Shown here: positions 35,408 through 44,580 of the stretch, piece by piece
How the letters are laid out: the number at the start of each line of letters is the position of its first letter
Position numbering within the stretch: the first letter of the stretch is position 1
Assembly: GCA_031292385.1 (NCBI GenBank)
Contig: JARLHE010000006.1
Location: 1 to 64,000, forward strand
DNA from: Oligoflexia bacterium
GTDB taxonomy: Bacteria > Bdellovibrionota > UBA1018
Reading direction: 5' to 3'
DNA: 64,000 bases
The notes under the pieces: generated by a model
Told to the model about the DNA's origin: nothing
The model's database searches: none
The model's input: the letters and a program-made list of their open reading frames with translations, nothing else
Program-made: the position numbers and the translations under genes

Positions 35408-37043
35408 TCCGCCAAATCGAATTCGACGCATCGTCGGTAACCAGTAACGAGCCATCGGGCGCGACGGTCACGCCCACAGGGCGCCCCCAAACCCGGGCAT
35501 CGTCTACGACGAAGCCGGTCATGAAGTCTTCGTAATCACCGCTTGCTTTCTGGCCCTGATGAAGAGGTACACGAATCAATTCATAGCCCGTGCGAACCGA
35601 GCGGTTCCAAGACCCGTGTTGAGCCGCGAAAATATCGCCACGATATTCGGCTGGGAACTGCTTGCCCTCGTAGAAAATCATTTCGAGCGAGGCGTTATGG
35701 GGCTGTAAAAGAACATCGGGCTCGATCAGCTTGTCCTTCAGCTCGGGGTGCTTTCCCGGATGGCGGGGATCTTGGTGACCGCCGATATACCACCACGGCC
35801 AGCCGTAAAATCCGCCCTCGCGCACGCGGGTGATGTAATCAGGGACGAGATTGTCACCCAAGGCATCGCGCTCGTTCACGGAAGCCCAGAGCTCCCCGGT
35901 GACGGGATTCACGGCCAACCCTCCGCCGGCGTTTCGGATACCGTAGGCATAGACCCGCGTATCCGAACCGTCTTCCGGGTTCATGACTAAAATATCCGCG
36001 CGGTTCTTTTCCCGGGGGGTCGTATCCGGATCATCGATGTTGGAGGCCGACCCCACGGCGACAAACAGCTTCTTTCCGTCGAGACTGAACTGAAGATCAC
36101 GGGTCCAATGACCGCGCGAGGAACTGGGAAGGTCCGCGATCTTCTGCGCGCGTCCGCTCGCATGAAGATCCCCGTTCCGGTAAGGAATACGAATGACCGC
36201 GTCCGTGTTCCCGACGTAAACCCACTTCGGATCTTTTCCGACCGGATAGAACGCAATTCCATAAGGGCGGTTCATGCCGGCGACAAACACTTCCGCCTGC
36301 CTGGGCTTTCCGTCCGCGGTCAGTCCGCGAAACACGCGGATTTTTCCCGAGCTGCTTTCCGCGAGGAAAACATCGCCATTCGGCGCGCTGCGAATCAATC
36401 GCGGATTATCAAGACCGGTAGCATAGAGCTGAACCTGAAAACCCTCCGGAACTTTCGGCCAAGCGCCGGCCGGCCGAGGCACGATCTCCGGACCGTTACC
36501 GACGGAGGTCTCCATGGCCGGGTCCGGCAGATCTTTCGCCCGAATTTTATGAAATTCACCCGGTTTCTCGAAACGATAATCGGTGAAAGGCGCGGAAGGA
36601 GGAGGCGCCTGGATTTCGCTTTGCGCATGAGACCGCGGCGCGACCTGGCCACTTTTCGGCGAGATCGGAGCGGCTCCGAGAGATTTCACAAACGTCACGA
36701 CCTGCCAGCGCTGCCGTGCCGGAAGATGACTCGGAGGCATCCCGTTTTGGACCGCCCCCTTTCCGATGAACCAGTACAACTCGCCGTCCGAGACGGATTG
36801 AACCGGCCCGCGAGCGAGCGTGGGAACATTGCCCATACCCATTGCGTCTTCTCCGTGGCACGAAGCGCAGTTTTTCGCGTAGAGCGCGGCACCGGCCCGA
36901 ATGGCGGAGGCATCATCCGGCCTAAAGGGATTCTCCAATCCGAGTGCCGATCGCGGAGCCGCATGAAAATGAGCAAAAGCGGATCCTTTGAGGATCAGGA
37001 GAAAAAAGGCGCCGACCCAATAACTGGCAAATAGGTTTTTCAT
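35382..37043 (-). CDS. Cytochrome c fused to sorbosone/PQQ-type sugar dehydrogenase beta-propeller
   Basis: 553 residues. Signal peptide (residues 1-24), then a class I cytochrome c domain with C59-AS-C62-H63 and a likely axial Met in NGMPPSHLP; after a proline-rich linker (about 135-160) follows a six-bladed propeller of the sorbosone/glucose dehydrogenase family (PEGFQVQLYATGLDNPR, NGDVFLAESSSGKIRV, NRPYGIAFYP, GYELIRVPL, PVGVTVAPDGSLLVTDD). These enzymes oxidise aldoses or aldehydes in the periplasm with PQQ and pass electrons to cytochrome c; here the acceptor is on the same chain. Confidence 0.9.
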   Translation of the reverse strand: MKNLFASYWVGAFFLLILKGSAFAHFHAAPRSALGLENPFRPDDASAIRAGAALYAKNCASCHGEDAMGMGNVPTLARGPVQSVSDGELYWFIGKGAVQNGMPPSHLPARQRWQVVTFVKSLGAAPISPKSGQVAPRSHAQSEIQAPPPSAPFTDYRFEKPGEFHKIRAKDLPDPAMETSVGNGPEIVPRPAGAWPKVPEGFQVQLYATGLDNPRLIRSAPNGDVFLAESSSGKIRVFRGLTADGKPRQAEVFVAGMNRPYGIAFYPVGKDPKWVYVGNTDAVIRIPYRNGDLHASGRAQKIADLPSSSRGHWTRDLQFSLDGKKLFVAVGSASNIDDPDTTPREKNRADILVMNPEDGSDTRVYAYGIRNAGGGLAVNPVTGELWASVNERDALGDNLVPDYITRVREGGFYGWPWWYIGGHQDPRHPGKHPELKDKLIEPDVLLQPHNASLEMIFYEGKQFPAEYRGDIFAAQHGSWNRSVRTGYELIRVPLHQGQKASGDYEDFMTGFVVDDARVWGRPVGVTVAPDGSLLVTDDASNSIWRIRRLSGSG

Positions 37044-37078
37044 GCTCGAACAAGTACAACGCTTGCAATAAAAACACT

Positions 37079-37528
37079 ATGATCCACAAGCTCATCAAAA
37101 CGACGGATGACATCATCCCCGCCGTCGCGCGCATCGTCGCGGGCTTTGTCATACTGCCGCATGGCCTACAGAAAACCATCGGACTGTTCGGTGGCCATGG
37201 TTTTTCCGGTACCATGGGTTTTTTCACCCATACTATGGGAATCCCGGCGCCGCTTGCCTTCTTGGCGATCATGGCGGAATCCGCCGGCGCCCTCGGGCTT
37301 ATTGTCGGTCTTTTGTCGCGCGTAGCTGCGTTTGGCGTCGCGTCAAACATGACGGTCGCTCTTTTCTTATCCTTACCCAACGGATTTTTCATGAATTGGT
37401 CCAGCAATCAGAAGGGAGAAGGTATCGAGTATCATCTCTTGATGCTCTGCCTCACCTTAATCGTCATGATTCGAGGCGGGGGCGCATTTTCCTTGGATCG
37501 GAAAATCAGTCAAGCGGGCGACCCCTGA
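37079..37528 (+). CDS. DoxX-family membrane protein
   Basis: 149 residues with four membrane segments; the N-terminal ARIVAGFVILPHGLQKTIGLFGGHG and PLAFLAIMAESAGALGLIVGL are characteristic of DoxX/YphA proteins. The family includes thiosulfate:quinone oxidoreductase subunits and redox-linked membrane proteins; the exact role here is open. It is divergent from the cytochrome c-dehydrogenase gene 35 bases away, so both may answer to the same signal. Confidence 0.9.
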   Translation: MIHKLIKTTDDIIPAVARIVAGFVILPHGLQKTIGLFGGHGFSGTMGFFTHTMGIPAPLAFLAIMAESAGALGLIVGLLSRVAAFGVASNMTVALFLSLPNGFFMNWSSNQKGEGIEYHLLMLCLTLIVMIRGGGAFSLDRKISQAGDP

Positions 37529-37657
37529 TCATCTCAGACTGATCTAAAAGGGAATGTTTTTTTAACCTCTGATAATGTCTTCCCTATGAGGAAAGACAGG
37601 CGAAAATATCTAAATTCATTTACTTTACGAAAACAATCCATACAATCGTACTTGTAG

Positions 37658-38917
37658 ATGATTGACGGACAATACTACACAAAAAAAGAGTTTCTAGCGA
37701 AGCTCACGCAAACTTTGTCTCAGTCGCTGAAATATGAGCAGACCCTGAGCGACCTTGCTCATCTCGTCGTACCGGACCTTTCCGACTGGTGCGCCATCGA
37801 TCTGATCAGCGAAAAGGAAGAAATCCAACGCTTCACGGTGGTGCACTCCGACCCTTCCAAATCCGAACTGGCCCGCGACCTGAAATCCAAGTTCACGCCT
37901 TCGATTTTCAAGATCGATCAGAACTTGGCGGACGTCATGTCGGGGAGATCGATTCTCGTCACCGCCGATGACTGGAAAAATGTGAATCCAAGCACCGCGC
38001 CCCGTCAAATGAAACTCATTCAAGCCCTCGGCGTCTCTTCCTACGCGGTGATCCCGCTTCGTGCGAGAGGCCAGACTTTCGGGGCCATCAGCCTTTTTAC
38101 CGCGAATCGCAGCCTGACCCCGGAAGATCTCGCCTTTTTCGAGGAAGTGGGGCGCACCGCCGCCCTGGCGGTCGATAATGCCCGGCTCTTTGAAAACGCG
38201 CAGCGGGCCCTGCAAACCCGCGAAGACACGCTCGCGATCGTATGCCACGATTTGAAGAATCCGCTCACCGCCATCCAGCTGGGAGTGGAGCTGCTGCGGG
38301 TGACGCTCTCCTCGAAGGCACCTCCGGAAATTCTTCAAGGCCAGTTCAAAAAAATCGCGGACAATATCGAAAAATCGGCGAAGCAAGCCAACCAGCTGGT
38401 CAAAAGCCTGCTCGATCTCGCCACGATCGAGTCCGGGAATTTCCAGATCGAAACGTCGCCCATGCCGGTCCGGGAAGTGATTCAAGAAGCGCTCGCGCTC
38501 ATCGGCGTATTGGCAGCGCAAAAAGAGATCCAACTCAAGGACGAATTCTCGGATTCGCCTTGCATCGCCCTGGTGGATCACATCCGGATTCTTCAAGTCA
38601 TGTCGAATCTCCTCGGAAACGCCGTCAAATTCACTCCTCCGGGAGGAGCGATCTGCGTTCGCTCCGAATGCGAATCAAACGAAGTCCGGATCTCCGTAAT
38701 CGACAGCGGCACCGGGATCGCCGCCGATTTTTTGCCCCACCTCTTCGACCGCTATTACCAACCCAAATCCTCCAGACGGCAAGGTACCGGCCTTGGCCTT
38801 TTCATCGCACAGGGCATCGTCGAGGCGCACGGCGGGACGATTTCCGTGAGAAGCGAAGTCGGCAAGGGAAGCTGCTTCACCTTCACTCTCCGGGCGGCCT
38901 CGGAGCTTGTCAATTGA
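37658..38917 (+). CDS. GAF-domain sensor histidine kinase
   Basis: 419 residues, cytoplasmic. A GAF domain (about 25-178: DWCAIDLIS, LGVSSYAVIPLRARGQTFGAISLF) is followed by HisKA with H197 (IVCHDLKNPL) and HATPase (NLLGNAVKFTPPGG; GTGLGLFIAQGIVEAHGG). GAF domains bind small ligands or redox signals. No response regulator is adjacent. The stop overlaps the TTG start of rlmC, so the kinase and the rRNA enzyme may be co-translated, though this is probably only compact packing. Confidence 0.92.
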   Translation: MIDGQYYTKKEFLAKLTQTLSQSLKYEQTLSDLAHLVVPDLSDWCAIDLISEKEEIQRFTVVHSDPSKSELARDLKSKFTPSIFKIDQNLADVMSGRSILVTADDWKNVNPSTAPRQMKLIQALGVSSYAVIPLRARGQTFGAISLFTANRSLTPEDLAFFEEVGRTAALAVDNARLFENAQRALQTREDTLAIVCHDLKNPLTAIQLGVELLRVTLSSKAPPEILQGQFKKIADNIEKSAKQANQLVKSLLDLATIESGNFQIETSPMPVREVIQEALALIGVLAAQKEIQLKDEFSDSPCIALVDHIRILQVMSNLLGNAVKFTPPGGAICVRSECESNEVRISVIDSGTGIAADFLPHLFDRYYQPKSSRRQGTGLGLFIAQGIVEAHGGTISVRSEVGKGSCFTFTLRAASELVN

Positions 38918-40065
38918 TCCCTGCTTTTTGTGAGTACTTCGCCCGGGGCGAATGCGGCTCTTGCTCTTGGATCGAAAAAGAATACGAAGCCCAGCTCCGG
39001 GAAAAGGAGCGCATCTTGCGCGAGCGCTTGCGCGCGTTTTCTCCCTTGGCTCTCGAAGACCTTTTTCCGTCACCGGAGCGAGGCTTCAGAAATCGCGCGA
39101 AGATGGTGGTCACCGGGAGCGTCGATAGCCCGATAATCGGCATCGCCGGAGACCCCAAGAGCCTCGATGAAGGGCGCGAGCTTCTTCACTGCCCCATTCA
39201 TCACCCCAAACTGAACGAGCTCATCGCCGCCATGCCCGGCCTGATACGCCGCCATGAATTGACCCCTTACCGAATCCAGGCCCGCAGCGGCGAGCTCAAA
39301 GCGCTGATCGCCTTCTACTCGCCGCTCAGCGACCAGATGTATCTCCGGTTCGTCCTTCGCTCACGGGCTTTCGTCACGCGGATCACGAAACTGATCCCTG
39401 AGCTGCAGCGGGACTTTCCGTCACTTCGCTGCATTTCCGCCAATATTCAGCCTATTCCCCATGCGATTTTGGAAGGCCCGGAGGAGATTCCACTGACCCG
39501 TCCCGATTGGATCCTCCATCAAATCGGCTCGCTCCAAATGCGGCTGGCTCCGCAGGCTTTCGTGCAGACCAATTTCGTCGTCGCCGCGGAACTTTACGAA
39601 ACCGCCGCGCGCTGGGTGGGCGAGATCTCGCCGCCCAAGATGATCGAGTTGTTCTGCGGCCAAGGCGCCTTCAGCTTTTTTTGCGCCAAAAGCGCCGCGA
39701 CGATCCTGGGTATCGAAATCAATCCGGAGGCGGTTGAAACGGCGAACCGGACGGCGACCGAACAAAACCTTCCGCATCTGCGCTTTAAAGCCGCCGACTC
39801 GGCGAAAGTCGGGTCGGAAATAGGCTCATTCGCTCCCGATCTGATACTCGCAAACCCTCCGCGGAAAGGGCTCGGCGAATCGCTTCGGCTGATAAGCGAA
39901 TTTCAGCCGGCTCACTTCATCTACTCGAGCTGCGCGATCGAGACACTTGCATCGGATCTTGAGCGATTGGCGCCGCTCTACCGGATCCGGAAGGCGCGCC
40001 TTTTCGACATGTTTCCCCATACCGAACACTTTGAGACCTTGGTCTGGCTTGAAAAAACAGCTTAA
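38914..40065 (+). CDS. rlmC: 23S rRNA (uracil-5-)-methyltransferase RlmC-like
   Basis: 383 residues from a TTG (38,914) that overlaps the previous stop (TTGA); the domain begins right here (IPAFCEYFARGECGSC), so no other start is possible without losing it. C6, C14 and C17 plus a later Cys in LLHCPIH bind the 4Fe-4S cluster. The SAM motif is MIELFCGQGAFSFF, the catalytic part DLILANPPRKGLG and the nucleophile Cys in YSSCAIETL. RlmC methylates U747 of 23S rRNA; RlmD and TrmA are relatives, but the short N-terminus without TRAM domain favours RlmC. Confidence 0.9.
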   Translation: MIPAFCEYFARGECGSCSWIEKEYEAQLREKERILRERLRAFSPLALEDLFPSPERGFRNRAKMVVTGSVDSPIIGIAGDPKSLDEGRELLHCPIHHPKLNELIAAMPGLIRRHELTPYRIQARSGELKALIAFYSPLSDQMYLRFVLRSRAFVTRITKLIPELQRDFPSLRCISANIQPIPHAILEGPEEIPLTRPDWILHQIGSLQMRLAPQAFVQTNFVVAAELYETAARWVGEISPPKMIELFCGQGAFSFFCAKSAATILGIEINPEAVETANRTATEQNLPHLRFKAADSAKVGSEIGSFAPDLILANPPRKGLGESLRLISEFQPAHFIYSSCAIETLASDLERLAPLYRIRKARLFDMFPHTEHFETLVWLEKTA

Positions 40066-41282
40066 GCGGCGTTGCCCTGGCCGGAACCCGTCCCCGAGCT
40101 CGAAGAACGTGGAGGCGTCGCCGGCGCCGCTGCGGCAGGCGTGGCGGCTCCGGGCTTCGCGGCCGCGGCTGTTTGAGCACCCGGCACGGCCGGGCGCGCG
40201 AACTTCATGCGCGGGAAAACGTAGCCGTTCACTTCGATTTCAGGCATGAAAGTCGGCAGGACTCCGCAAGGTTCCATCGCGCCGAGAACCTTCCCCTCCG
40301 CCGTCTTGCCCTTTTGCACGAAGCGGAACAAATCCTGACAACGGTAATTTCCGTGTTCATCCACGCCAAGCGTTTGCGAAATATGTGAAATCTTCCTGGA
40401 GCCGTCCGAGTAGCGCTTCGCTTGGATCACCAGATGAACCGCCGAAGAAATCTGCCGACGAAGCGCGGTCACCGGAAGGGGCGTCTCCGACATCATGGCC
40501 AGGCACTCCAGGCGCACCAGCGCGTCCGACGGACTGTTGGCGTGGGTAGTGCCCATGCTGCCGCCATGACCCGTATTCATCACCGCGATCAGATCCACGG
40601 CCTCCGGGCCGCGCACTTCGCCCACGATGATCCGATCCGGGCGTAATCGCATCGCCGACCTCAACAGGTCGCGAATCGTCAGCGCCCCGACCCTCTCGAA
40701 GTTTCCCGCCGTCGTCTCGAAGCAAACGACATGATCGGCTTTAACCTGCAATTCGCTGGCGTCTTCGACGATCAAAAGCCGTTCATGCGAGGGAATCAGG
40801 CGCCCCAAAGTGTTCAAAAGCGTCGTTTTACCCGAGCCCGTGCCGCCCGAAACGATCATGTTTTTACCCAAGGCGACGCAAATCTGAAGAAACTTGGCGG
40901 CGTCCGCGGAAATGCTGCCGAAGCTCACCAGCTTTTCGAGAGTCACTTCCTCGGCTTTGGAGAACTTTCGAATCGCAACCGTCGTTCCGGCCCGTGCCGC
41001 GGGCGGAATCACGACGTGAATACGCGACCCATCAGGCAGGCGGGCGTCCAACGTCGGGTTTTCAGCGTCAATTTTCCGACCCACCGATTGAGCGATATTC
41101 CTCATAGCGGCCTGGAGCGCCGACTCGCTGTTAAAACGGGCCTCCGTGCGCATCAGCTTGCCCTTACGCTCGATCCAGATCTGATCCGGACCGTTCATCA
41201 GGATTTCCGAGACGGTTTCGTCCCTTAGAAATTCGGCAATCGGAGTCAGAAATACATCAATGCTATCTTCAAAGACACCCAT
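40062..41282 (-). CDS. cpaF: CpaF/TadA-type secretion ATPase
   Basis: 406 residues. N-terminal domain, then the hexameric ATPase core: Walker A GGTGSGKTT (146-154), Asp box LLIVEDASELQ, Walker B RIIVGEVRGPEA, His box GHGGSMGTTHANSP. These are all CpaF/VirB11 motifs. The C-terminal 50 residues are Ala/Pro/Ser-rich and probably disordered. CpaF drives Flp pilus assembly, but no other tad/cpa gene is in view, so it may serve a locus elsewhere. Overlap of four bases with convergent rlmC. Confidence 0.9.
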   Translation of the reverse strand: MGVFEDSIDVFLTPIAEFLRDETVSEILMNGPDQIWIERKGKLMRTEARFNSESALQAAMRNIAQSVGRKIDAENPTLDARLPDGSRIHVVIPPAARAGTTVAIRKFSKAEEVTLEKLVSFGSISADAAKFLQICVALGKNMIVSGGTGSGKTTLLNTLGRLIPSHERLLIVEDASELQVKADHVVCFETTAGNFERVGALTIRDLLRSAMRLRPDRIIVGEVRGPEAVDLIAVMNTGHGGSMGTTHANSPSDALVRLECLAMMSETPLPVTALRRQISSAVHLVIQAKRYSDGSRKISHISQTLGVDEHGNYRCQDLFRFVQKGKTAEGKVLGAMEPCGVLPTFMPEIEVNGYVFPRMKFARPAVPGAQTAAAAKPGAATPAAAAPATPPRSSSSGTGSGQGNAA

Positions 41283-41317
41283 CGCCTACTTATCGGCGAA
41301 AAACAGGGCTTCTTGAA

Positions 41318-43537
41318 CTACTCGATCCTGAAACTTCTCGACAAGGGCCCGGCGGTCACCTTGAACTCGCCTGGCTCGATCACCCTGCGGTTCTTCCGGT
41401 TTATAAAGGAAAAATCGCGCGGCTTCAGCGTGAACTCCACCGTTTTGGTCTCGCCGGGAGAGAGCGCTATCTTATCGAATCCGCGCAGCTGCTTCACCGG
41501 GCGCGCGATCGACGCGACTTGATCGGTGAGATACAGGAGCACCGACTCCTGCCCATAAAGTTTTCGCGTATTCGTCACTTTCACCGAGACCTTGAGCCCC
41601 TGGCCTTTGGTGATCGCCTCATGATCAACCGCGAGGTCCGAATATTCGAACGTCGTGTAGCTTAAACCGGCGCCGAAAGGAAATTCCGGATTGTAGACGT
41701 TCCCCTCCGATTCCTCCATCGCGGTATGGTCGTAGAGAGTAAGCGCATTGGGCGCGCGCGGATAGGTGATCGGCAATTTTCCGCTCGGATTCTTGTCGCC
41801 GAAAAGAACATCGGCGATCGCGCGGCCCCCTTCCATTCCCGGCAAATAGGCCATCAGGATCGCTTTCGCCCCGTCGACGATCGGACGGATCACCCGGGGG
41901 CGCCCCTCGATCATCACCAAAATCACGGGCTTGCCGGTTTGCTCCAGCCGGGCAGCCATGGCGAGCTGCGAGGGATCGAGCGTCAGATCGTCGATATTGC
42001 CCGGAGTTTCGGTGTAAGGTTTTTCGCCCAGACAAAGAATGATCGCGTCGACCCGGGACGCGCGCTGCAAGGCGAAATCCAGGTCATTCGCATAGACGAC
42101 GTTTCCATCCCCCACCGTTTCGCGAATCGCCGCGAGCACCGTTTTTTTGTCTTTCGGATAGAGCTGCTCTTGGTTGCCTTGCCAGGTAATCGTCCATCCG
42201 CCGTTCAATGCCGAGAGCAGGTCCGCATTGGGTCCCATGACCAAGACCTTCGATTTCCTCGAAAGCGGCAACGTTTTATTGTCATTTTTGAGCAAGGTCA
42301 ACGCTTCCTGCGCGGCATTCAGGTTATCGGTGGCGGAGGCTTGAGTGCCGACTTCCTTTTTCGCGGAAGCCAAGCGCGAGTCACCATAGGGATGGTCGAA
42401 AAGGCCGATCTCGTATTTCACGCGCAAAATCCTCCCCACGGCTTCGTCGATGCGCGACATCGGGACGGCGCGCTCTTTCACCAGCTCGATCAACAAGTCG
42501 TAGAAGGAGTAATCGGACGGAACCATGCTCATGTCGATGCCGGCCATGACCGCGATGCGAACGGCGTCTTTAGGTGTAGCGGCTACCCGATCCCGGGTGT
42601 AGAGGCGCTCGATGTCTTCCCAATCCGATACCGTGAACCCTTTGAATCCAAGCTCCCCGCGCAAAATATCGGTCAGGAGATGGTGATTGGCATGCCCCGG
42701 GATGCCGTCGATCTCGCTCGAATTCACCATGACCGTCGGCGCTCCCGCCCGAACCCCTGCCTCGAAGGTGGGCAAAAAAGTTTCACGCAAAAGCCTTTCG
42801 GTAATGATGGCCGGAGTACGGTCTTTGCCGCTCCAAGGATCGCTGTAGCCGACATAATGCTTTAAGCACGGCGCAACACCTTGGTGGCCCTGGATGTAGG
42901 CTGAGCCAAGCTCGGTCGCAAGGTAGGTGTCCTCGCCGTAAGTTTCATACAAGCGCGGCCAAAGCGGTTGGCGCCCGACATCCATGACCGGATAGAAGTT
43001 CCACGGAATACCGGAAGCCTTCACCTCACGGGCAGTAATCTCTCCTTCCTTGCGGACCAGGTTGCGATTGAAGGTCGCGGCCATCGCCAGAGCTTGCGGA
43101 AACAGAGTGGCGCCTTGGGTGTAGGTCGCGCCGTGAATGGCGTCAATTCCGTAAAGGACCGGAATCTGAAGCCGTGTTTTATTCGTAGCCAAGTCTTGGA
43201 TGTGCTCGATGACTGCATGCCAGTGCTCCACGGAGAAGGCGGAGCCGGTCGACTGGACATTTAAAATCGATCCGACATGATGCTGGATCAGAGCGGCCTC
43301 AAGCTTAGCTTCATCGAACGACTGAGGCTCTTGGTTACCGTCCGCCCCGCTCGAGACCATGGAGAGGGTCAGCTGGGTCATTTGACCGACTTTTTCCTCG
43401 AGGGTCATTTTTCTCAAAAGATGCCGGACCTTCGCATCGATATCCGACTGATCGCCGGGCGAAGCCGAGCCCGCCCAAGCCAAATTAATAAATAAAACAA
43501 CCCCCGCCAACCCCAGATAACGAATCGATTTCTTCAC
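41318..43537 (-). CDS. bglX: Exported beta-glucosidase, glycoside hydrolase family 3
   Basis: 739 residues. Signal peptide (GLAGVVLFINLAWAGSA). GH3 N-terminal barrel with PVLYGIDAIHGATYTQGATLFP and the nucleophile D305 in GFTVSDWEDIE; then the GH3 C-terminal alpha/beta sandwich (VLVMGPNADLL, ILCLGEKPYTETPG) and a C-terminal fibronectin-III-like domain (VKVTNTRKLYGQESVLLYL). This is the full BglX architecture: periplasmic hydrolysis of beta-linked glucosides and oligosaccharides. Single-gene transcript; the region to 43,684 is the divergent promoter. Confidence 0.93.
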   Translation of the reverse strand: MKKSIRYLGLAGVVLFINLAWAGSASPGDQSDIDAKVRHLLRKMTLEEKVGQMTQLTLSMVSSGADGNQEPQSFDEAKLEAALIQHHVGSILNVQSTGSAFSVEHWHAVIEHIQDLATNKTRLQIPVLYGIDAIHGATYTQGATLFPQALAMAATFNRNLVRKEGEITAREVKASGIPWNFYPVMDVGRQPLWPRLYETYGEDTYLATELGSAYIQGHQGVAPCLKHYVGYSDPWSGKDRTPAIITERLLRETFLPTFEAGVRAGAPTVMVNSSEIDGIPGHANHHLLTDILRGELGFKGFTVSDWEDIERLYTRDRVAATPKDAVRIAVMAGIDMSMVPSDYSFYDLLIELVKERAVPMSRIDEAVGRILRVKYEIGLFDHPYGDSRLASAKKEVGTQASATDNLNAAQEALTLLKNDNKTLPLSRKSKVLVMGPNADLLSALNGGWTITWQGNQEQLYPKDKKTVLAAIRETVGDGNVVYANDLDFALQRASRVDAIILCLGEKPYTETPGNIDDLTLDPSQLAMAARLEQTGKPVILVMIEGRPRVIRPIVDGAKAILMAYLPGMEGGRAIADVLFGDKNPSGKLPITYPRAPNALTLYDHTAMEESEGNVYNPEFPFGAGLSYTTFEYSDLAVDHEAITKGQGLKVSVKVTNTRKLYGQESVLLYLTDQVASIARPVKQLRGFDKIALSPGETKTVEFTLKPRDFSFINRKNRRVIEPGEFKVTAGPLSRSFRIE

Positions 43538-43683
43538 AACTCCAAGCTAATTGACCCGCAGCGAGTGGCAAGTAGATTATGTTAAAAAATTGACGCATTG
43601 CTCTAAAATTGATTATTCGCAGCATCATATACAACTTAACTTGCTTCTCTGCTAAGATCAGAATCACAGAAAGAGCAAACACC

Positions 43684-44571
43684 ATGAATCTCACAACATC
43701 AGAAAAAAGCCTCAGAACAAAATCATCGCGCATTATGCGGGCCGTCCGAAAAAAGGCCGGCCTGACCCAAACCGACATCGCGCAAAAACTCGAAACCAGC
43801 CAATCAGCAGTATCCAAAATCGAAGCCGGCAGCCTCGCTCCGCCGCTGATGATTTGGATGCAATTCTGCAAGGAAATGGGCATCAACCCCGTCGAAACTC
43901 TCGAAACGGGATACGTGGATTTCAACCGTGTCCAAAAAGCGGGAAAATTGGACGAGATCGGCAAGTTCAAAGTTCCGTCGCGTTATCTCACCGATTGCGG
44001 GACCTCGGTGCGATGGGTGCTGCCGATTCTCAAATTTTACGAATCACGCCATGGCGAAGAAGCGCTCGAAAAGATGCTGTCAAAAACCATGAAGATCGAT
44101 CCCGATTTTTTCGTGATTCTCGATCATTCCATCAACATTCAATTCGGCTTGGATCTTATCCATCAGCTGATCAAGACCGGTGATCTGCACCCGGAAGACC
44201 TGATGACCATCGGCCATTTCGCCTCCGGCCCGGACCTTCTGGCATCGATGCGGCCCGTTTTCGATCGTGCGATCACTTCACGGGATAAGCTGCTGAGCCT
44301 GATTTCCAATTTCAATCGATACGAAGCCAACTTCATTCACCAAGTCGAATCGCAACCGGATAAGAATCTCCTGATTTCGGTCTCGCCTCAGGAGCACCTC
44401 AAGCATTTCGACTATCGCAATTCGGAACTGGGCAGCTTTCTTTGCGAATACAAGAAGACCTTTTTGAAGTCCGTAGGCGTTCGCTCCGACGACCAACTGC
44501 TCAAGATCGACGAGCACCAATGTATTTTCAAAGGCGCCGATCGCTGCGTTTACGAAATCCAGACGCCCTAG
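43684..44571 (+). CDS. Xre-type regulator with C-terminal V4R-like domain
   Basis: 295 residues from ATG 43,684. N-terminal Xre HTH (VRKKAGLTQTDIAQKLETSQSAVSKIEAGS, residues about 21-50). The middle and C-terminal domain is alpha/beta with a final QCIFKGADRCVYEIQ, the shape of V4R (4-vinyl reductase) domains, which bind small hydrophobic molecules or metal. A ligand-controlled transcription factor is the likely role. It is divergent from bglX with 146 bases between, so bglX is a candidate target. Confidence 0.8.
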   Translation: MNLTTSEKSLRTKSSRIMRAVRKKAGLTQTDIAQKLETSQSAVSKIEAGSLAPPLMIWMQFCKEMGINPVETLETGYVDFNRVQKAGKLDEIGKFKVPSRYLTDCGTSVRWVLPILKFYESRHGEEALEKMLSKTMKIDPDFFVILDHSINIQFGLDLIHQLIKTGDLHPEDLMTIGHFASGPDLLASMRPVFDRAITSRDKLLSLISNFNRYEANFIHQVESQPDKNLLISVSPQEHLKHFDYRNSELGSFLCEYKKTFLKSVGVRSDDQLLKIDEHQCIFKGADRCVYEIQTP

Positions 44572-44580
44572 CGTCCTAAG

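Noticed and set aside
38242-38913. N-terminal extension of rlmC into the kinase gene
   Set aside because: The open frame runs back inside the conserved kinase domain; RlmC homology starts at the TTG at 38,914.
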